64,000 nt of DNA from Methylobacterium sp. E-045 (GTDB lineage: Bacteria > Pseudomonadota > Alphaproteobacteria > Rhizobiales > Beijerinckiaceae): positions 1 to 64,000 of the forward strand of contig NZ_JAKSYE010000083.1 in assembly GCF_022829685.1 (NCBI RefSeq). The letters run 5' to 3'. The notes beneath the pieces are model-generated. The model saw only the letters and a list, made by a program, of their open reading frames with translations. It ran no database searches and was not told where the DNA came from. Position 1 is the stretch's first letter. Every line of letters starts with the position of its first letter. Below, piece after piece: positions 16,833-26,248 of this stretch. A program made the position numbers and the translations under genes.

Positions 16833-16862
16833 CGGCATCGTCCCGGATCCGGGACGATGCCG
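16833..16862. terminator. 30-base perfect palindrome between convergent genes
   Basis: Bases 16833-16847 are the exact reverse complement of 16848-16862 (left arm CGGCATCGTCCCGGA), so the DNA forms a very stable hairpin on either strand. A second small hairpin lies at 16812-16826. There is no long T-run, but the location between two convergent stop codons fits a bidirectional terminator. Confidence 0.65.
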
Positions 16863-16872
16863 ACACGCTCCG

Positions 16873-18123
16873 TCACTCCGTCAGGGCGGCGTAGGTCAGC
16901 ACCCGCAATTCCCGTCTGATCGGCAGGGCCGAGGACGGAATGAGCTGGGCCAGCATCACCACGGCGAGATCCTCCTCCGGGTCGATCCAGAACGAAGTGC
17001 TCGCCAATCCGCCCCAGGCGACCTCACCGGGCGTGCCGACGATCTGCGCCCGTGCCGGGTCGAGCATGACCGAGAATCCGAGCCCGAAGCCGATTCCCGT
17101 ATAGGACGATTCCGAGAAGCGCGGCTGGCCCATGGAGGCGAGGTCGCCGCCGAGATGGTTCATCAGCATCAGGTCCACCGTCTTGCGCCCGAGGAGCCGC
17201 ACGCCGTCGAGGGCGCCGCGCCCGAGGATGAAGCGGCAGAAGCGCATGTAGTCCGACGCCGTCGAGACGAGCCCTCCGCCGCCGGAGGCGATCGCGGGCC
17301 TGGCGGCGAAGCGGCTTCCCACCGCGTCGTCGTAGAGCTTGAGGCTGCGGTCGCGGAACAGGCTGTAATTGGCCGCCAGCCGCGAGACCTTGTCGGCGGG
17401 CACGAAGAAATCCGTATCGCTCATGCCCAGGGGGTCGATCACCCTGGCTTTCAGGAAATCGCCGAAATCCCGGCCCGAGACCACCGCGACGAGGTGGCCG
17501 AGGAGATCGGTGGCGACGCTGTAGTTCCATTCCGCGCCGGGCTGGGCGAGGAGGGGCTGACGCGCCAGGCGGGTGACCACATCGGCGAGGCTCGCGTCCT
17601 GGTTCTCGCCGAAATCGACGCCGTTCTGCCGATAGAGCGCATCGACGAGGGTCGCCTCCATGAAGCCGTAGGTGAAGCCCGCCGTATGGGTGAGGCAGTC
17701 GCGGATGGTGATCGGGCGCCCGGCCGGCACGGTCTCGGCCTTGACTCGGTTGCCGCCGGTGAAGACCCGCGTCTCGGCGAATTCGGGCAGGAAGCGGGTG
17801 ATCGGGTCGTCGAGCTGGAAGCGCCCTTCCTCGTAGAGCATCATCACGGCCACCGAGGTCAGCGGCTTCGTCATCGAGTAGATGCGCGTGATCGTATCGG
17901 CGGCAAACGGCGTCGCGCGGGCGATGTCGGCCAGACCATGGGCGCGGAAGAACGCGGTCTGCCCGCGCCGCGACAGCATCACCGAGAGGCCGGCGAGCTT
18001 GCCCTCGGCCACCAGCCGTCGCATCCAGCCGTCGACCCGCTCGAGCCGCTCGGGGCAGAGGCCGACGGCCCTCGGGTCGGTTATCGGCATCTCCGGTACC
18101 GGGATGTCCTGCATGCGCGCCAC
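16873..18123 (-). CDS. serine hydrolase, class C beta-lactamase family (EstB-like)
   Basis: A 416-residue serine hydrolase of the beta-lactamase/transpeptidase-like family, most like EstB-type esterases. The nucleophile motif S-M-T-K is at residues 83-86. The second motif, Tyr-Ser in N-Y-S-V-A-T-D, lies about 100 residues later, and the C-terminal G-F-G-L-G-F region replaces the KTG motif. No signal peptide is apparent, so it is probably cytoplasmic. Substrates of this group range from short-chain esters to beta-lactams; the activity cannot be assigned. Confidence 0.85.
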   Translation of the reverse strand: MARMQDIPVPEMPITDPRAVGLCPERLERVDGWMRRLVAEGKLAGLSVMLSRRGQTAFFRAHGLADIARATPFAADTITRIYSMTKPLTSVAVMMLYEEGRFQLDDPITRFLPEFAETRVFTGGNRVKAETVPAGRPITIRDCLTHTAGFTYGFMEATLVDALYRQNGVDFGENQDASLADVVTRLARQPLLAQPGAEWNYSVATDLLGHLVAVVSGRDFGDFLKARVIDPLGMSDTDFFVPADKVSRLAANYSLFRDRSLKLYDDAVGSRFAARPAIASGGGGLVSTASDYMRFCRFILGRGALDGVRLLGRKTVDLMLMNHLGGDLASMGQPRFSESSYTGIGFGLGFSVMLDPARAQIVGTPGEVAWGGLASTSFWIDPEEDLAVVMLAQLIPSSALPIRRELRVLTYAALTE

Positions 18124-18240
18124 TCCGTCCTCACCGCCCTCGGGCGACCGTCTCGTCGAACCTGACCCCGGCCTTTAGAGCATCGTCCGGCGCCATGGGT
18201 ACCGGTATTTGCCGGCTTTCAGTCACACGCCGAAGGCCCG

Positions 18241-18286
18241 CCGCATGGCGCATCGAAGGCGCGCCGCGTGGCGCATCGAAAGCGCG
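18241..18286. repeat. two tandem 23-nt repeats
   Basis: Two adjacent 23-base units starting CCGCATGGCGCATCG and CCGCGTGGCGCATCG differ at two positions; a degraded third unit may follow to 18297. They lie immediately after the 3' end of the DUF427 gene, between two genes read leftward. Function is unknown. Confidence 0.6.
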
Positions 18287-18297
18287 GGCCGTGGCGC

Positions 18298-18801
18298 TCA
18301 CCACCCCATGCTCCCCGGCCCGCCCTTGAACGGGCCGACGACCTCCGGCGTGATCCAGCCGCCATAGAAACCGCCGGGCTGCGGCTCGACCTTCACCTCG
18401 CCGACGAAACAGGCCTCCATCGCGCCGGCATAGAAGGCGACGAAGCCGGCGATGGCCGAGAAATCCGGTGTGGGCGCCGGGTAGGCCCAGGCCGCGCCCG
18501 GCGCCCGGTGGCCGCCGGCCACGACATCGAACAGGACCGCACGGCCCTTCCATTCGCAGATCCCCGCCGTCCTGGCCGGTCCGAGCACGCCGTCGGCCAC
18601 GTCGCCGGGGGGCAGGTAGTAGGTCGGCGGATGGCTCGTCTCCAGCACGCGGTACCCCGCCACCGTCTCGGCGACGATCGCTCCGGCAAAGACCACGCGC
18701 AGGCGCCGGGCCACGCGCTCCAGCCGCGGCGGGCGGGGATAATCCCACACGCTTTCCTGGCCGGGACCGCAGGGCAGGGGGGTCGGGTGCATCGGCGTCA
18801 T
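18298..18801 (-). CDS. DUF427 domain protein
   Basis: A 167-residue DUF427 protein. The family pattern is present: an R-P-P-R-L-E-R opening, V-F-A-G-x-x-V-A-E-T, R-V-L-E-T-S-H-P-P-T-Y-Y-L-P, C-E-W-K-G and A-W-A-Y-P-x-P followed by I-A-G-F-V-A-F-Y. DUF427 proteins are small, soluble and common in actinobacteria and alphaproteobacteria; no biochemical role is established to my knowledge. About 220 bases separate its start from otsB on the other strand. Confidence 0.88.
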   Translation of the reverse strand: MTPMHPTPLPCGPGQESVWDYPRPPRLERVARRLRVVFAGAIVAETVAGYRVLETSHPPTYYLPPGDVADGVLGPARTAGICEWKGRAVLFDVVAGGHRAPGAAWAYPAPTPDFSAIAGFVAFYAGAMEACFVGEVKVEPQPGGFYGGWITPEVVGPFKGGPGSMGW

Positions 18802-19028
18802 CCTGGATTCGAAGGACTATCAGGGGTTTGTCGCTCAAGGGGCCTCCCGGACACGGGAGACCGCCGTCGCGGCGCGAGGCGTCGCGGAGGCGATATGCGA
18901 GGCACGGCGTTTGCGCGTGGCGCGGGCCATGCTAGCCCCGCTCGCGACGCGGATGATAGGAATTCGGCCGCTCCGATGGATCGGCCGTCTCGGTGAGCCG
19001 GCCATTCCGAGTGAGACACCCTGGGACA

Positions 19029-19781
19029 ATGCCTGTGACGGATTTCGCCCTCTTTCTCGATTTCGACGGCACCCTCGTGGAGATCGCTCCGCGGCCGGAC
19101 CAAGTGGTGGTCGCCCCGGAACTCGCGCCCGCGCTCCTGCGCTTGCGGGACCGCCTCGGCGGAGCGCTCGCCATCGTCACCGGCCGCCCCATCGGGGTGA
19201 TCGACGACTTCCTCTCCCCCGCCCGGTTCGACGTCGCCGGCCTTCACGGGGTCGAGCGGCGGGTCGACGGGATCGTATCCGGCGGCAGCGCCGAGGATCA
19301 TCCCGCCCTGCGTGCCCGCATCGCAGGGTTGAAGGACGCCGTGCGCGACCTCGAATCCGTGCTGATCGAGGACAAGGGGGCTTCCGTCGCCGTGCATTGG
19401 CGCCTCGCCACGCCCACCGATGCCGCGCAGGCGGAGGAGGCGGTGAAGGCAGCGGCGGCCGATCTCGGCGCCGATTACCGGCTGCAGCTGGGCAAGGCGG
19501 TCGGTGAGATCGTCCCGGCCTCGGCCACCAAGGGCCATGCCATCCGCGCCCTGTCCGAAGCGCCGCCCTATGCCGGCCGGCGCGCGGTCTTCCTCGGCGA
19601 CGACCTCACCGACGAGAAGGCCTTCGCCGTGGTAAACGAGGAGGGCGGGGTCAGCGTCCGCATCGGCGGCAGCGACACCATCGCCACGCGGCGTCTCACC
19701 GATCCCAATGCCGTACGCGCTCTCATCTATGCCTGGGCCGACGGCGCGCCGATCGACCCCGACGCCCTGCCGCCCGCCTAA
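19029..19781 (+). CDS. otsB: trehalose-6-phosphate phosphatase
   Basis: A 250-residue HAD-superfamily phosphatase with the OtsB signature: D-F-D-G-T-L at the N terminus (nucleophile Asp about residue 10), T-G-R-P-I in motif II, the conserved Lys of A-T-K-G-H, and G-D-D-L-T-D-E as the Mg2+-binding motif. It removes phosphate from trehalose 6-phosphate, the last step of OtsAB trehalose synthesis. The partner synthase otsA is not in this window. The start at M-P-V-T-D-F is chosen because it places the HAD motif at the usual distance from the N terminus. A glucokinase gene follows. Confidence 0.92.
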   Translation: MPVTDFALFLDFDGTLVEIAPRPDQVVVAPELAPALLRLRDRLGGALAIVTGRPIGVIDDFLSPARFDVAGLHGVERRVDGIVSGGSAEDHPALRARIAGLKDAVRDLESVLIEDKGASVAVHWRLATPTDAAQAEEAVKAAAADLGADYRLQLGKAVGEIVPASATKGHAIRALSEAPPYAGRRAVFLGDDLTDEKAFAVVNEEGGVSVRIGGSDTIATRRLTDPNAVRALIYAWADGAPIDPDALPPA

Positions 19782-19907
19782 GGGCGCGAGCCGCCGCGAT
19801 CCCGTATCCGGGCCGGTGCCGCAGACCCGACCGTGACGCTCCGCACTCGCCTCGGGGGCGGGCGAGATGGCAAACTCCGGATTCCAACGCGAAGGACAAC
19901 CGCACGC

Positions 19908-20918
19908 ATGTTCGAGTTCCCGGTCCTCGTCGGCGATATCGGCGGCACCAATGCCCGTTTCGCACTCGTGCCGGAGCCGGGCGCCGGGGCGGAGATCGTC
20001 GGACATGTCCCGACGAACGCCTTCCCCGACCCCAGTGCCGCGATCAGGTCCGTCCTCGATACGCATGCCGGACCGGCGCCGCGCTCGACGATCCTGGCCG
20101 TCGCCGCCCGGATCGATGGGCCCGCCGTTCGTCTCACCAATGCGGACTGGATCATCGAAGGTGCGCGGATCGGGACGGATTTCGGCCTGTCGCGGGCGGT
20201 GGTCGTCAACGATTACGTGCCCGTCGCGGCCGGCGCCGTGGATATCGCGCCCACCGACCTGACGCCGATCGGCCCCTATCGCGACGGCGGGCTGAAGGGC
20301 GACCAGGGGACGAGGCTCGTCCTCGGTCCCGGCACCGGCTTCGGCGCGGCGGCGGTCATCCCCTACGCGGACCGTCTCGCCATCGTCTCGACCGAGGCGG
20401 GACACGTGGATTTCGGCCCCGCCGATGCGGCCGACGAGGAGATCTGGCGGCATGTGGAGCGGATCGACGGGCGGGTGACGGTGGAAGCGCTGCTCTCGGG
20501 GCCCGGCCTCGCGCGGCTCTACAAGGCGATCCACCGCGCGCGAACCGGGCAGGACGCGGCGGAAGCCGAGCCCGCCCGGGTGACCAATACGGGTATCGAC
20601 GGGAGCGATCCGGTTGCGGCCGAGGCCGTCGCCCTGTTCGCCAAGCTGCTCGGCCGGGTCTGCGGCGACCTCGCCCTGACCTTCCTCGCCACGGGCGGCG
20701 TCTATATCGGCGGCGGCATCGCACCGCGGATTCTGCCCGTCCTGGAGAAGGGCGATTTCCGACGGTCCTTCGAGCACAAGCCGCCCTTCGTCACGCAGAT
20801 GGAGGCCATCCCCACCAGTGTGATCTCCGTCCAGGACCCGGCCTTCTCCGGCCTCGCCGCTCTCGCCAACCGGCCCGAGGTGTTCGTCTATCACGGGCAG
20901 GTCTGGGCGAAGGACTGA
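19908..20918 (+). CDS. glk: glucokinase
   Basis: A 336-residue bacterial glucokinase of the ROK-unrelated Glk family, ATP-dependent, making glucose 6-phosphate. Landmarks are G-D-I-G-G-T-N-A-R-F at the N terminus (phosphate-1 loop), V-V-V-N-D-Y with the catalytic Asp, G-P-G-T-G-F-G-A-A, S-T-E-A-G-H-V-D-F and the late G-G-V-Y-I-G-G-G-I-A-P. The ATG at 19908 places the loop at residue 8 as in other members; a longer form from 19833 is less likely. It lies 126 bases after otsB, linking hexose phosphorylation with trehalose turnover. Confidence 0.93.
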   Translation: MFEFPVLVGDIGGTNARFALVPEPGAGAEIVGHVPTNAFPDPSAAIRSVLDTHAGPAPRSTILAVAARIDGPAVRLTNADWIIEGARIGTDFGLSRAVVVNDYVPVAAGAVDIAPTDLTPIGPYRDGGLKGDQGTRLVLGPGTGFGAAAVIPYADRLAIVSTEAGHVDFGPADAADEEIWRHVERIDGRVTVEALLSGPGLARLYKAIHRARTGQDAAEAEPARVTNTGIDGSDPVAAEAVALFAKLLGRVCGDLALTFLATGGVYIGGGIAPRILPVLEKGDFRRSFEHKPPFVTQMEAIPTSVISVQDPAFSGLAALANRPEVFVYHGQVWAKD

Positions 20919-20927
20919 GGCGGGCGG

Positions 20928-21098
20928 CTACTCGTCCGTGTCTTCGTCGACGTTCTGCTCCGCCTCGTCGTAGGTGTAGCCTTCGAGCCAGTCGGCGCTG
21001 TTCTGCGATCCGGCGGGGTAGGGATTGGACCCATCCGGCTGGCCGGCGATCTTGGCGGCCTTGCCCTCTTCCATCACGGTCTTCGAGACGTAGCCCAT
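20928..21098 (-). CDS. RMF/CrpP-like small protein, 56 aa
   Basis: A 56-residue protein with a strong ribosome site (GGAGGA nine bases before the ATG), which decides the start. The pattern G-K-A-A-K-I-A-G, then N-P-Y-P-A-G-S, then D-W-L-E-G-Y recalls ribosome modulation factor, which binds the ribosome to make inactive 100S dimers in stationary phase, and the related CrpP group. It ends in an acidic tail not typical of the very basic RMF, so ribosome binding is doubtful. Convergent with glk, nine bases apart. Confidence 0.55.
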   Translation of the reverse strand: MGYVSKTVMEEGKAAKIAGQPDGSNPYPAGSQNSADWLEGYTYDEAEQNVDEDTDE

Positions 21099-21182
21099 CG
21101 GTCGATTCCTCCGCACCGGCGCGATACCCGCCGTCACCGTGGAAGATGAGCGGGCGCCCGGGATTTCAAGGGCGCGGCTTCG

Positions 21183-22466
21183 TCAGATGCCGTCCCCGGC
21201 CACTTCGCGGGCCACGGCCCGCCGGCCGATGTCGCGGCGGCAGAAGCCCTCGGGCCAGTCGATCCGCGACACCGCCGCATAGGCGCGGGCCTGGGCTTCC
21301 ATCATGCTGTCGCCGATGGCCGTCACCGCCAGCACGCGGCCGCCATCGGCGACGATACGGCCATTCTCCGCCCGCGTGCCGGCCTGGAACACGATGACCG
21401 CGTTGCTGGCGCCCGCCTCGGCGATCCCCCGGATGGTCGAACCGCGCATCACCGCGCCGGGATAGCCGGCCGCCGCCATCACCACCGTCAGGGCCGCGCG
21501 ATGGGCGTCGAATTGCAGGGCGATGCCGGTGACGTCGCCCTCGCAGGCGGCAAGGAGGGCGGGCACGAGATCCGAGGCGAGACGGGGCATCAGCACCTGC
21601 GCCTCGGGGTCGCCGAAGCGGGTGTTGTATTCGATCAGCTTGGGCCCTTCGGCGGTCAGCATCAGGCCGGCATAGAGGATGCCGGTGAAGGGCGTCCCGC
21701 GCTCGCGCATCCCGGCGAGCGTCGGGGCGATGATCGTGTCCATCACCTCCCGTTCGAGGGCGGGCGTCAGGATGGTGGCCGGGGAATAGGCGCCCATGCC
21801 GCCGGTATTCGGGCCGCGATCCCCGTCGAACACGCGCTTGTGGTCCTGCGCCGTCCCGATCGGCACGGCGTTCGTGCCGTCGCAGAGGGCGAAGAAACTC
21901 GCCTCCTCGCCGAACAGGCACTCCTCGATGACGATCTCGGCGCCCGGCTCCCCGAGCATGGACCGGACCGCGCTCTCGGCCTGCTCCAGGGTCTCGGCGA
22001 CCACCACGCCCTTGCCGGCGGCAAGTCCATCGGCCTTCACCACGATGGGCGCACCGGATTGCGCCAGATAGGCGAGGGCGGCGTCCCGCTCGGTGAAGCG
22101 GGCGAAGGCGGCGGTGGGAATGCCGCGCTCCGCGCACAGGTCCTTGGTGAAGCCCTTCGAGCCTTCGAGCTGCGCCGCCGCCCTGGTGGGCCCGAAGGCG
22201 CGGATCCCCGCCGCCTGGAGATCGTCCACGAGGCCCGCCACGAGGGGCGCCTCCGGCCCGACCACCACGAGGCCGATCCCGGCGGTCTCGCAGAACCGCC
22301 TCACTGCCTCATGGTCGGTGACCGCGAGATCGGGACGGTTCTCCCCGTACTCGGCCGTGCCCGGATTGCCCGGTGCCGTGAACAGGCGGGAGCAGAGCGG
22401 GCTCTTGGCGATGGCGTAAGCCAGAGCATGTTCGCGTCCGCCGGAGCCGATGAGGAGGATGTTCAT
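21183..22466 (-). CDS. purD: phosphoribosylamine-glycine ligase
   Basis: A 427-residue GAR synthetase of normal length, the second step of de novo purine synthesis (phosphoribosylamine + glycine + ATP to GAR). The N-terminal domain starts with the typical [23 protein letters not shown] and the ATP-grasp core ([33 protein letters not shown]) are all intact. Cytosolic, monomeric. It is a single gene here, as is common in alphaproteobacteria, and is divergent from the small membrane protein gene region. Confidence 0.96.
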   Translation of the reverse strand: MNILLIGSGGREHALAYAIAKSPLCSRLFTAPGNPGTAEYGENRPDLAVTDHEAVRRFCETAGIGLVVVGPEAPLVAGLVDDLQAAGIRAFGPTRAAAQLEGSKGFTKDLCAERGIPTAAFARFTERDAALAYLAQSGAPIVVKADGLAAGKGVVVAETLEQAESAVRSMLGEPGAEIVIEECLFGEEASFFALCDGTNAVPIGTAQDHKRVFDGDRGPNTGGMGAYSPATILTPALEREVMDTIIAPTLAGMRERGTPFTGILYAGLMLTAEGPKLIEYNTRFGDPEAQVLMPRLASDLVPALLAACEGDVTGIALQFDAHRAALTVVMAAAGYPGAVMRGSTIRGIAEAGASNAVIVFQAGTRAENGRIVADGGRVLAVTAIGDSMMEAQARAYAAVSRIDWPEGFCRRDIGRRAVAREVAGDGI

Positions 22467-22800
22467 AAGTCACGCTTCGAAGGACGCGGAAGGCATGCCG
22501 GGATGCCGGAGCCGGCATGGACGGGAGCCGGAGCGAACGGTCAATCCGAAACATAGCATCGTCGAAGGCCTACAGCGCCGGGCGGCGGGCATTCCCGCAC
22601 AGGGTTTCCCCCGAAAAGCGAAAGATGCAAAGTCTTCCCGCGGGGCAGGCGCCCGCGCAAGGCCCCGACGCGCAGATCGCACCGATGCCCGACATTCCTC
22701 CTCCGGCCTCACGCAATCGATGATCATCGCAGGAACGATACGGGCTCTCCGCGGGTTGAGTGACGTCATGCCAGGATGTCGCCACTCCGCTGCCCCGCCG
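22467..22800. other. intergenic region between purD and a small membrane protein
   Basis: About 330 bases without a convincing gene. It must contain the purD promoter on the minus strand, but no clear -35/-10 pair stands out. Confidence 0.4.
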
Positions 22801-22980
22801 ATGGTCCCGCAAGCCGGGTCCGGACTGCGTTTGTCGCAGTTCCTCGTGAGCGGGCGTCCCTCGGTCCGCCCCGTCAACGACAACCGTCCGCCACACGTCC
22901 CGGGCTTCTGGCCCTGGGCGCTCGCCATCGGCGTCGCCCCCGTCCTGTCGGGCATCCTGCTGCTGGCCCTCATGTTCTAG
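22801..22980 (+). CDS. small single-pass membrane protein, 59 aa
   Basis: A 59-residue frame whose last 25 residues form one hydrophobic helix (W-P-W-A-L-A-I-G-V-A-P-V-L then L-L-L-A-L-M-F at the very end), preceded by a Pro/Arg/Asn-rich cytoplasmic stretch (R-P-V-N-D-N-R-P-P). Similar short proteins with an N-D-N-R-P-P segment and a C-terminal membrane helix occur in methylobacteria and relatives. The start is uncertain; an in-frame ATG lies eleven codons upstream. Function unknown. Confidence 0.45.
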   Translation: MVPQAGSGLRLSQFLVSGRPSVRPVNDNRPPHVPGFWPWALAIGVAPVLSGILLLALMF

Positions 22981-22984
22981 AGCT

Positions 22985-23080
22985 GCGCCCGACCACGTTG
23001 GGTCGGCGCACACCTCTAGCTCTTTGTTGTGTCGCACTCTTTTTCGCCGAACCGGCATCCACTTCGGCGGAGAGCGCTCT
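22985..23080. repeat. 96-nt dispersed intergenic repeat, copy B
   Basis: Aligns gap-free with 15315-15410 and shares the core GCCGGCATCCA-like block; this copy reads ACCGGCATCCACTTCGGCGG. It lies directly upstream of xseA, so it could affect that gene's leader. Confidence 0.7.
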
Positions 23081-23136
23081 AGCGGACGGCGCCGGGGTTT
23101 ACCCGCGCGCCGGCCAGGCCTAGCGTCCGCCGCGCC

Positions 23137-24777
23137 ATGGCCCTCGTTCCTCCCCCTGCCTCATCGCCCGCCGCGTCGACGCCGGCCGTCTCCAACGCGC
23201 CCGAATGGTCGGTGGGAGACCTCGCCTCGGCCCTGAAACGCACGCTGGAAGACGCGTTCGGTCATGTCCGGTTGCGCGGCGAGATTTCGGGCTATCGCGG
23301 CCAGCATGGCTCCGGGCACGCCTATTTCTCGCTGAAGGACGGCACCGCCCGCATCGACGCGGTTGTGTGGAAGGGGACGTTCAACCGCCTGCGCCAGCGG
23401 CCCCAGGAGGGGCTGGAGGTCGTCGCCACCGGGCGCATCACCACCTTCGCCGGCAAGTCGTCCTATCAGATCGTCGTCGAGACCCTCGAACCCGCCGGGA
23501 TCGGCGCCTGGATGGCCTTGCTCGAGGAGCGCAAGCGTGTCCTCTCGGCGGAGGGCCTGTTCGCGCCCGAGCGCAAGCGCGCAATCCCCTATCTTCCCCG
23601 GGTCGTCGGCGTGGTGACCTCCCCCACCGGCGCCGTCATCCGCGACATCCTCCACCGGCTGGAAGACCGTTTCCCGCGGCCGGTCCTGGTCTGGCCGGTG
23701 CGTGTCCAGGGGGAGGGGGCGGCCGAGGAGATCGCCGCCGCCATCCGCGGCTTCAATGCGCTCCTGCCGGGCGGCGCGATCCCACGGCCGGACGTGCTCA
23801 TCGTCGCGCGGGGCGGCGGCTCGATCGAGGATCTGTGGGCGTTCAACGAGGAGATCGTGGTCCGCGCCGCCGCGGAGAGCACCATCCCCCTGATCTCGGC
23901 GGTGGGCCACGAGACTGACACGACCCTCATCGATTTCGTTTCGGATCGCCGCGCGCCGACGCCGACGGGTGCCGCCGAGATGGCCGTGCCGGTCCGCGCC
24001 GATCTCGTCGCGGAGATCCGCGACCTCGGCCACCGCCAGGGCGAAGCGGTCTGGCGCAAGCTCGACCGCGAAGGCTCGGACCTGCGTGCGCTCCTGCGCG
24101 CCATGCCGGGAGCGGATGCCTTCCTTGCGGGAAAACGCCAACGGCTCGACCTTGCGGAGGCCCGGCTCATGCCGGCGCTGGCCGGCAATGCGCGCGACCA
24201 CCGGGCGCGGTTCGGCCGCCTGCTCGACCGGCTCGGGCGGCACCCGCCGGAATTGCGGCTGGCTCAGGCGCGCGGCCGCCTCGCCCTCGTCGCCGACCGT
24301 CCTCGTTCCGCCCTGCAGAACTACGCGACGCGCAAGGGCGAGGCGCTGGCCTATCTCGGCCGGCGCCTCGTCATCGCCCGCGAACAGACCCTCGTTCGTG
24401 CCCGCACGGAGAACGCCCGCCGCTCCGAACGCCTCGGCGCCCTCGATACGCGGCTCGGACAGGCGGTTCGTCGCCTGATCGAGCGGCGGAGCGACAGGCT
24501 CGGCAATTTCGCGGCGCTCCTCGGTACGCTGAGCTACCGCGCCGTCCTCGCCCGCGGCTTCGTCCTGGTCCGCGACGAGGACGGAGCCCCGGTCCGTGCC
24601 GCCGCCTCGGTGACACCGGGGCAGCGCCTCGGCCTCGAATTCGCCGATGGGACCCGGTTCGTCCGCTCCGAACCTCAGGACGATGCGGATCCCGGCGGAG
24701 AGGGGCCGCCGAAGCTCAAGCGGACCCCGCGAAAGCCGGCGAAGGCCCCGTCGCAGCAATCCCTGTTCGAACTGTGA
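23137..24777 (+). CDS. xseA: exodeoxyribonuclease VII large subunit
   Basis: A 546-residue XseA. It has the N-terminal OB-fold DNA-binding domain (about residues 20-125, with L-R-G-E-I-S-G-Y-R and H-A-Y-F-S-L-K-D), the catalytic domain (about 135-330, with G-V-V-T-S-P-T-G-A-V, A-R-G-G-G-S-I-E-D-L-W-A-F-N and the G-H-E-T-D motif), and a long coiled-coil helical C terminus that binds the small subunits. The nuclease degrades single-stranded DNA to acid-soluble pieces. The C-terminal tail after residue 500 is Lys/Pro-rich. The small subunit gene xseB is not in this window. Start at the ATG 23137, preceded by the repeat element. Confidence 0.95.
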   Translation: MALVPPPASSPAASTPAVSNAPEWSVGDLASALKRTLEDAFGHVRLRGEISGYRGQHGSGHAYFSLKDGTARIDAVVWKGTFNRLRQRPQEGLEVVATGRITTFAGKSSYQIVVETLEPAGIGAWMALLEERKRVLSAEGLFAPERKRAIPYLPRVVGVVTSPTGAVIRDILHRLEDRFPRPVLVWPVRVQGEGAAEEIAAAIRGFNALLPGGAIPRPDVLIVARGGGSIEDLWAFNEEIVVRAAAESTIPLISAVGHETDTTLIDFVSDRRAPTPTGAAEMAVPVRADLVAEIRDLGHRQGEAVWRKLDREGSDLRALLRAMPGADAFLAGKRQRLDLAEARLMPALAGNARDHRARFGRLLDRLGRHPPELRLAQARGRLALVADRPRSALQNYATRKGEALAYLGRRLVIAREQTLVRARTENARRSERLGALDTRLGQAVRRLIERRSDRLGNFAALLGTLSYRAVLARGFVLVRDEDGAPVRAAASVTPGQRLGLEFADGTRFVRSEPQDDADPGGEGPPKLKRTPRKPAKAPSQQSLFEL

Positions 24778-24949
24778 GTCCCGCGGCCGGCGCATGGCGA
24801 GCCCGGGACAACTGGCGCGGCGGATGCTTGACGACGCGCGGCATCTCGCTTCGCGTCTCGAACACCGCTACAGCGCGGCGCCGCATGTTGGCCCCGCACC
24901 CTCGATCCTGCGCCGTGCCAGCGGCCCCACAGCCTGCCAAGGAGAGACG

Positions 24950-25177
24950 ATGACCACCACGATCGACAGCGGACAGAAGCTGCACCTCGTCTTCGGCGGC
25001 GAGCTCGAGAACCTCGAAGGCATCAACTTCCGCGATGTGAAGGGGCTCGACATCGTCGGAATCTTTCCAGACTATGCCTCCGCTCAAAGCGCCTGGAAAT
25101 CCAAGGCGCAGGCCACCGTCGACAGCGCCCAGACGCGCTATTTCATCGTCCATCTCCATCGCCTGCTGGAGCCATGA
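24950..25177 (+). CDS. DUF4170 protein, 75 aa
   Basis: A 75-residue soluble protein of the alphaproteobacterial DUF4170 family, recognised by L-H-L-V-F-G-G-E-L, the V-G-I-F-P-D-Y-x-x-A block and a closing Y-F-I-V-H-L-H-R-L. GGAGAG seven bases upstream fixes the ATG. The fold is probably a small alpha/beta unit; function unknown. It sits between xseA and prs on the same strand, a conserved neighbourhood in related genomes as far as I recall. Confidence 0.85.
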   Translation: MTTTIDSGQKLHLVFGGELENLEGINFRDVKGLDIVGIFPDYASAQSAWKSKAQATVDSAQTRYFIVHLHRLLEP

Positions 25178-25303
25178 TCTGTGCAGGGCAGCCCGGCATG
25201 ATCGGTGAAGGCATTGTGACACCGGGGCGGGGCCTGTAAGGGGTGCCGCGCCGAGGGGCCGGAATCCGGCGCGGCACAGGAATCGTGAGATGAAGACGGC
25301 GGC

Positions 25304-26248
25304 ATGAAGTCCTCGATCAAGATCATCGCTGGAAATGCCAGCCGTCCGCTGGCGGAGGCGATCTCCGCCTATCTCGAGCTTCCCCTGGCCAAGTGCATGG
25401 TCCGCCGCTTCGCGGACATGGAGATCTTCGTCGAGCTGCAGGAGAATGTCCGCGGCGAGGACGTCTTCATCGTGCAGTCGACGTCCTTCCCCGCCAACGA
25501 TCACCTGATGGAGCTCCTCATCATGATCGATGCGGCGCGGCGCTCCTCGGCGCGGCGCATCACGGCGGTGATCCCCTATTTCGGCTATGCCCGGCAGGAC
25601 CGGCGCACCTCCGGCCGCACCCCAATTTCGGCCAAGCTCGTGGCCAACCTCATTACCGAGGCCGGCGCCGACCGGGTGATGACCCTCGATCTCCACGCGG
25701 GACAGATCCAGGGCTTCTTCGACATTCCCACCGACAACCTCTTCGCCGCCCCGGTGATCGTGCGCGACATCAAGGAGCGCCTCGACCCGAAGGAGTGGAT
25801 GGTGGTCTCCCCCGACGTCGGCGGCGTGGTCCGCGCCCGCGCCATCGCCAAGCGCATCGACGCGACTCTCGCCATCGTCGACAAGCGCCGCGAGCGGCCC
25901 GGCGAATCGGAGGTCATGAACATCATCGGCGAGGTCGAGGGCCGGTCCTGCATCCTCGTCGACGACATCGTCGATTCCGGCGGCACCCTGGTGAACGCCG
26001 CCGAGGCCCTCCTGAACGCCGGCGCCAAGGACGTGTCGGCCTACATCACCCACGGGGTGCTCTCGGGCGGCGCGGTCTCCCGCATCGCCGCCTCGCGGAT
26101 GAAGGAATTGGTGATCACCGATTCGATCCAGCCGACGCAGGCGGTCAAGCTCGCCCGCAACATCCGCGTCGCCACCATCGCCCCGCTGCTGGGCGAGGCC
26201 ATCGGCCGGACCGCGACGGAATCGAGCGTCTCGAGCCTGTTCGTCTGA
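25304..26248 (+). CDS. prs: ribose-phosphate pyrophosphokinase (PRPP synthetase)
   Basis: A 314-residue class I PRPP synthetase of standard length. It transfers pyrophosphate from ATP to ribose 5-phosphate, feeding purine, pyrimidine, NAD, histidine and tryptophan synthesis (compare purD and trpF here). Seen are the R-R-F-A-D-M-E flexible-loop region, Y-F-G-Y-A-R-Q-D-R in the ATP site, [13 protein letters not shown], and the PRPP-binding [10 protein letters not shown]. The start is M-K-S-S-I-K, directly after an AT-rich leader. Confidence 0.96.
   Translation: MKSSIKIIAGNASRPLAEAISAYLELPLAKCMVRRFADMEIFVELQENVRGEDVFIVQSTSFPANDHLMELLIMIDAARRSSARRITAVIPYFGYARQDRRTSGRTPISAKLVANLITEAGADRVMTLDLHAGQIQGFFDIPTDNLFAAPVIVRDIKERLDPKEWMVVSPDVGGVVRARAIAKRIDATLAIVDKRRERPGESEVMNIIGEVEGRSCILVDDIVDSGGTLVNAAEALLNAGAKDVSAYITHGVLSGGAVSRIAASRMKELVITDSIQPTQAVKLARNIRVATIAPLLGEAIGRTATESSVSSLFV

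Noticed and set aside
18798..20894. A 698-codon minus-strand frame across otsB and glk
   Set aside because: Both genes below it have clear enzyme motifs; the long frame is Arg/Gly/Asp-rich antisense noise.
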